Source of the DNA: an uncultured Lachnospiraceae bacterium
GTDB lineage: Bacteria; Bacillota; Clostridia; Lachnospirales; Lachnospiraceae
Direction of reading: 5' to 3'
NCBI GenBank assembly: GCA_944384105.1
Contig: CALWSC010000085.1
Location: forward strand, 1 to 44,508
DNA length: 44,508 nucleotides
This document shows positions 44,048-44,508 of this stretch, piece after piece (the first letter of the stretch is position 1; each line of letters starts with the position of its first letter). Under the pieces are notes generated by a model. It was not told the origin of the DNA. It worked only from the letters and a program-made list of their open reading frames with translations, and searched no databases. Made by a program: the position numbers and the translations under genes.

Positions 44048-44508
44048 TAATCGAGTAGGCGGCGGTGACTAACCGCCGTCCTCTCACAACACCGGACATA
44101 CGGTTCACGTTTTCATCTTTGACCTGTTTCCTCAGCAGGTTCAGTAGCATCGTATGGTTCAGCGTGCCGAAGTATTTCGACAGGTCGAGGACTGCAGCCC
44201 TCGTATATCCCTGCTCAATATACTCTTTTATCCTGACAATGGCGTCTTTTGCTCCCCGTCCCGGACGGCAGCCAAAGCCGTCCTCCGAAAACAACGGTTC
44301 ATAAATCGGCATGAGCTGCCGGAGCATTGCCTGTTGGATAATGCGGACTATAACGGTAGGGATGCCAAGCTATCGTATCCCGCAGCCATGGCAGTGCCGC
44401 TTCGATGGTCATGCCATCCGCTCCCGGCGCTCCCTTGTTTGCCTTCACTCTCTTGTAAGCCCTGTTCAGGTTATCCTTGTTCCGTATCTTACTTAAGATA
44501 TCCGGCTC
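44048..44508 (-). mobile_element. Second group IIC intron copy, internally deleted, 3' end intact
   Basis: The minus strand carries RT sequence at roughly 80-85% identity by eye to 430-900: MLRQLMPIYEPLFSEDGFGCRPGRG through LLRKQVKDE. It then jumps near 44106 straight into the 3' part of domain V and domain VI (TGTGAGAGG, GGCGGTTAGTCACCGCC), ending CTACTCGAT near 44049. The YADD half of the RT and the X domain are gone. A second deletion removes about 46 codons near 44380, and a TAG replaces a lysine codon there. The copy continues past the right edge. The divergence shows it is a separate, older insertion than the left one. Confidence 0.85.

Noticed and set aside
1-44508. CRISPR arrays, tRNA/rRNA genes, prophage genes or classical IS transposases
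   Set aside because: I saw no spaced direct repeats, cloverleaf sequences, rRNA blocks, integrase or DDE transposase motifs; the only mobile elements are the two intron copies.

Overview
The window looks like a chromosomal segment of an anaerobic gut Firmicute of the Clostridia, most likely Lachnospiraceae. The reasons are the conserved order ylxM-ffh-rpsP-khpA-rimM-trmD-rplS-lepB-ylqF, Gram-positive purine-rich ribosome binding sites, a SpoVB-type flippase, ABC/LacI sugar loci, and a selenium-dependent molybdenum hydroxylase cluster. The assignment is by gene content only. I saw no tRNA, rRNA, CRISPR array or phage genes.

Layout. (1) 1-1458: the 5' part of a group IIC intron on the minus strand. 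Its reverse transcriptase gene is broken, and it sits directly behind the terminator of a GH3 beta-glucosidase gene (1506-3794). (2) 4072-10348, minus strand: translation and secretion housekeeping genes (ylxM, ffh, rpsP, khpA, rimM, trmD, rplS, lepB, ylqF). TrmD is fused in frame to a flavodoxin-like/2x[4Fe-4S] protein. (3) 10424-14130, minus: hisH-hisF-ung-SpoVB-like flippase. (4) 14375-16609, minus: two tandem paralogous cell-surface proteins with cell-wall-binding-type repeats, one a lipoprotein and one without the lipobox cysteine. A truncated acetyltransferase (GNAT) remnant follows. (5) 17213-20952: a siroheme/ferredoxin sulfite-reductase-like protein and a CoA-disulfide-reductase/rhodanese flavoprotein, divergent from a LysR regulator. 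(6) 20997-23480, minus: a DUF2142 membrane protein and dCMP deaminase.

(7) 23791-32584 is the most distinctive block. A plus-strand operon encodes the FAD, 2Fe-2S and molybdopterin subunits of a xanthine-dehydrogenase-family hydroxylase and a MocA-like cytidylyltransferase. It converges on a minus-strand operon, DUF3343-selD-yedF-yqeB-cysteine desulfurase-yqeC. Family knowledge predicts the second operon delivers activated selenium to the molybdenum cofactor of the first. (8) 32658-39420: a GH31 glycosidase operon with a sugar ABC importer, divergent from a LacI regulator; both promoters carry LacI-type palindromes. (9) 39444-42473: an unknown membrane protein, a membrane-anchored DUF2726 protein and a cytosolic GH32 fructosidase. 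(10) 42494-44508: a rearranged end, with a solute-binding protein lacking its N-terminus, then the last 59 codons of another LacI-type regulator on the opposite strand, then the 3' end of a second, diverged and internally deleted copy of the same intron family.

Both window edges lie inside copies of one repeated intron family, so they may be assembly breakpoints. Start codons were chosen from ribosome binding sites and often differ from the longest open frame. All functions come from recognising sequence families by eye; no database search was run.
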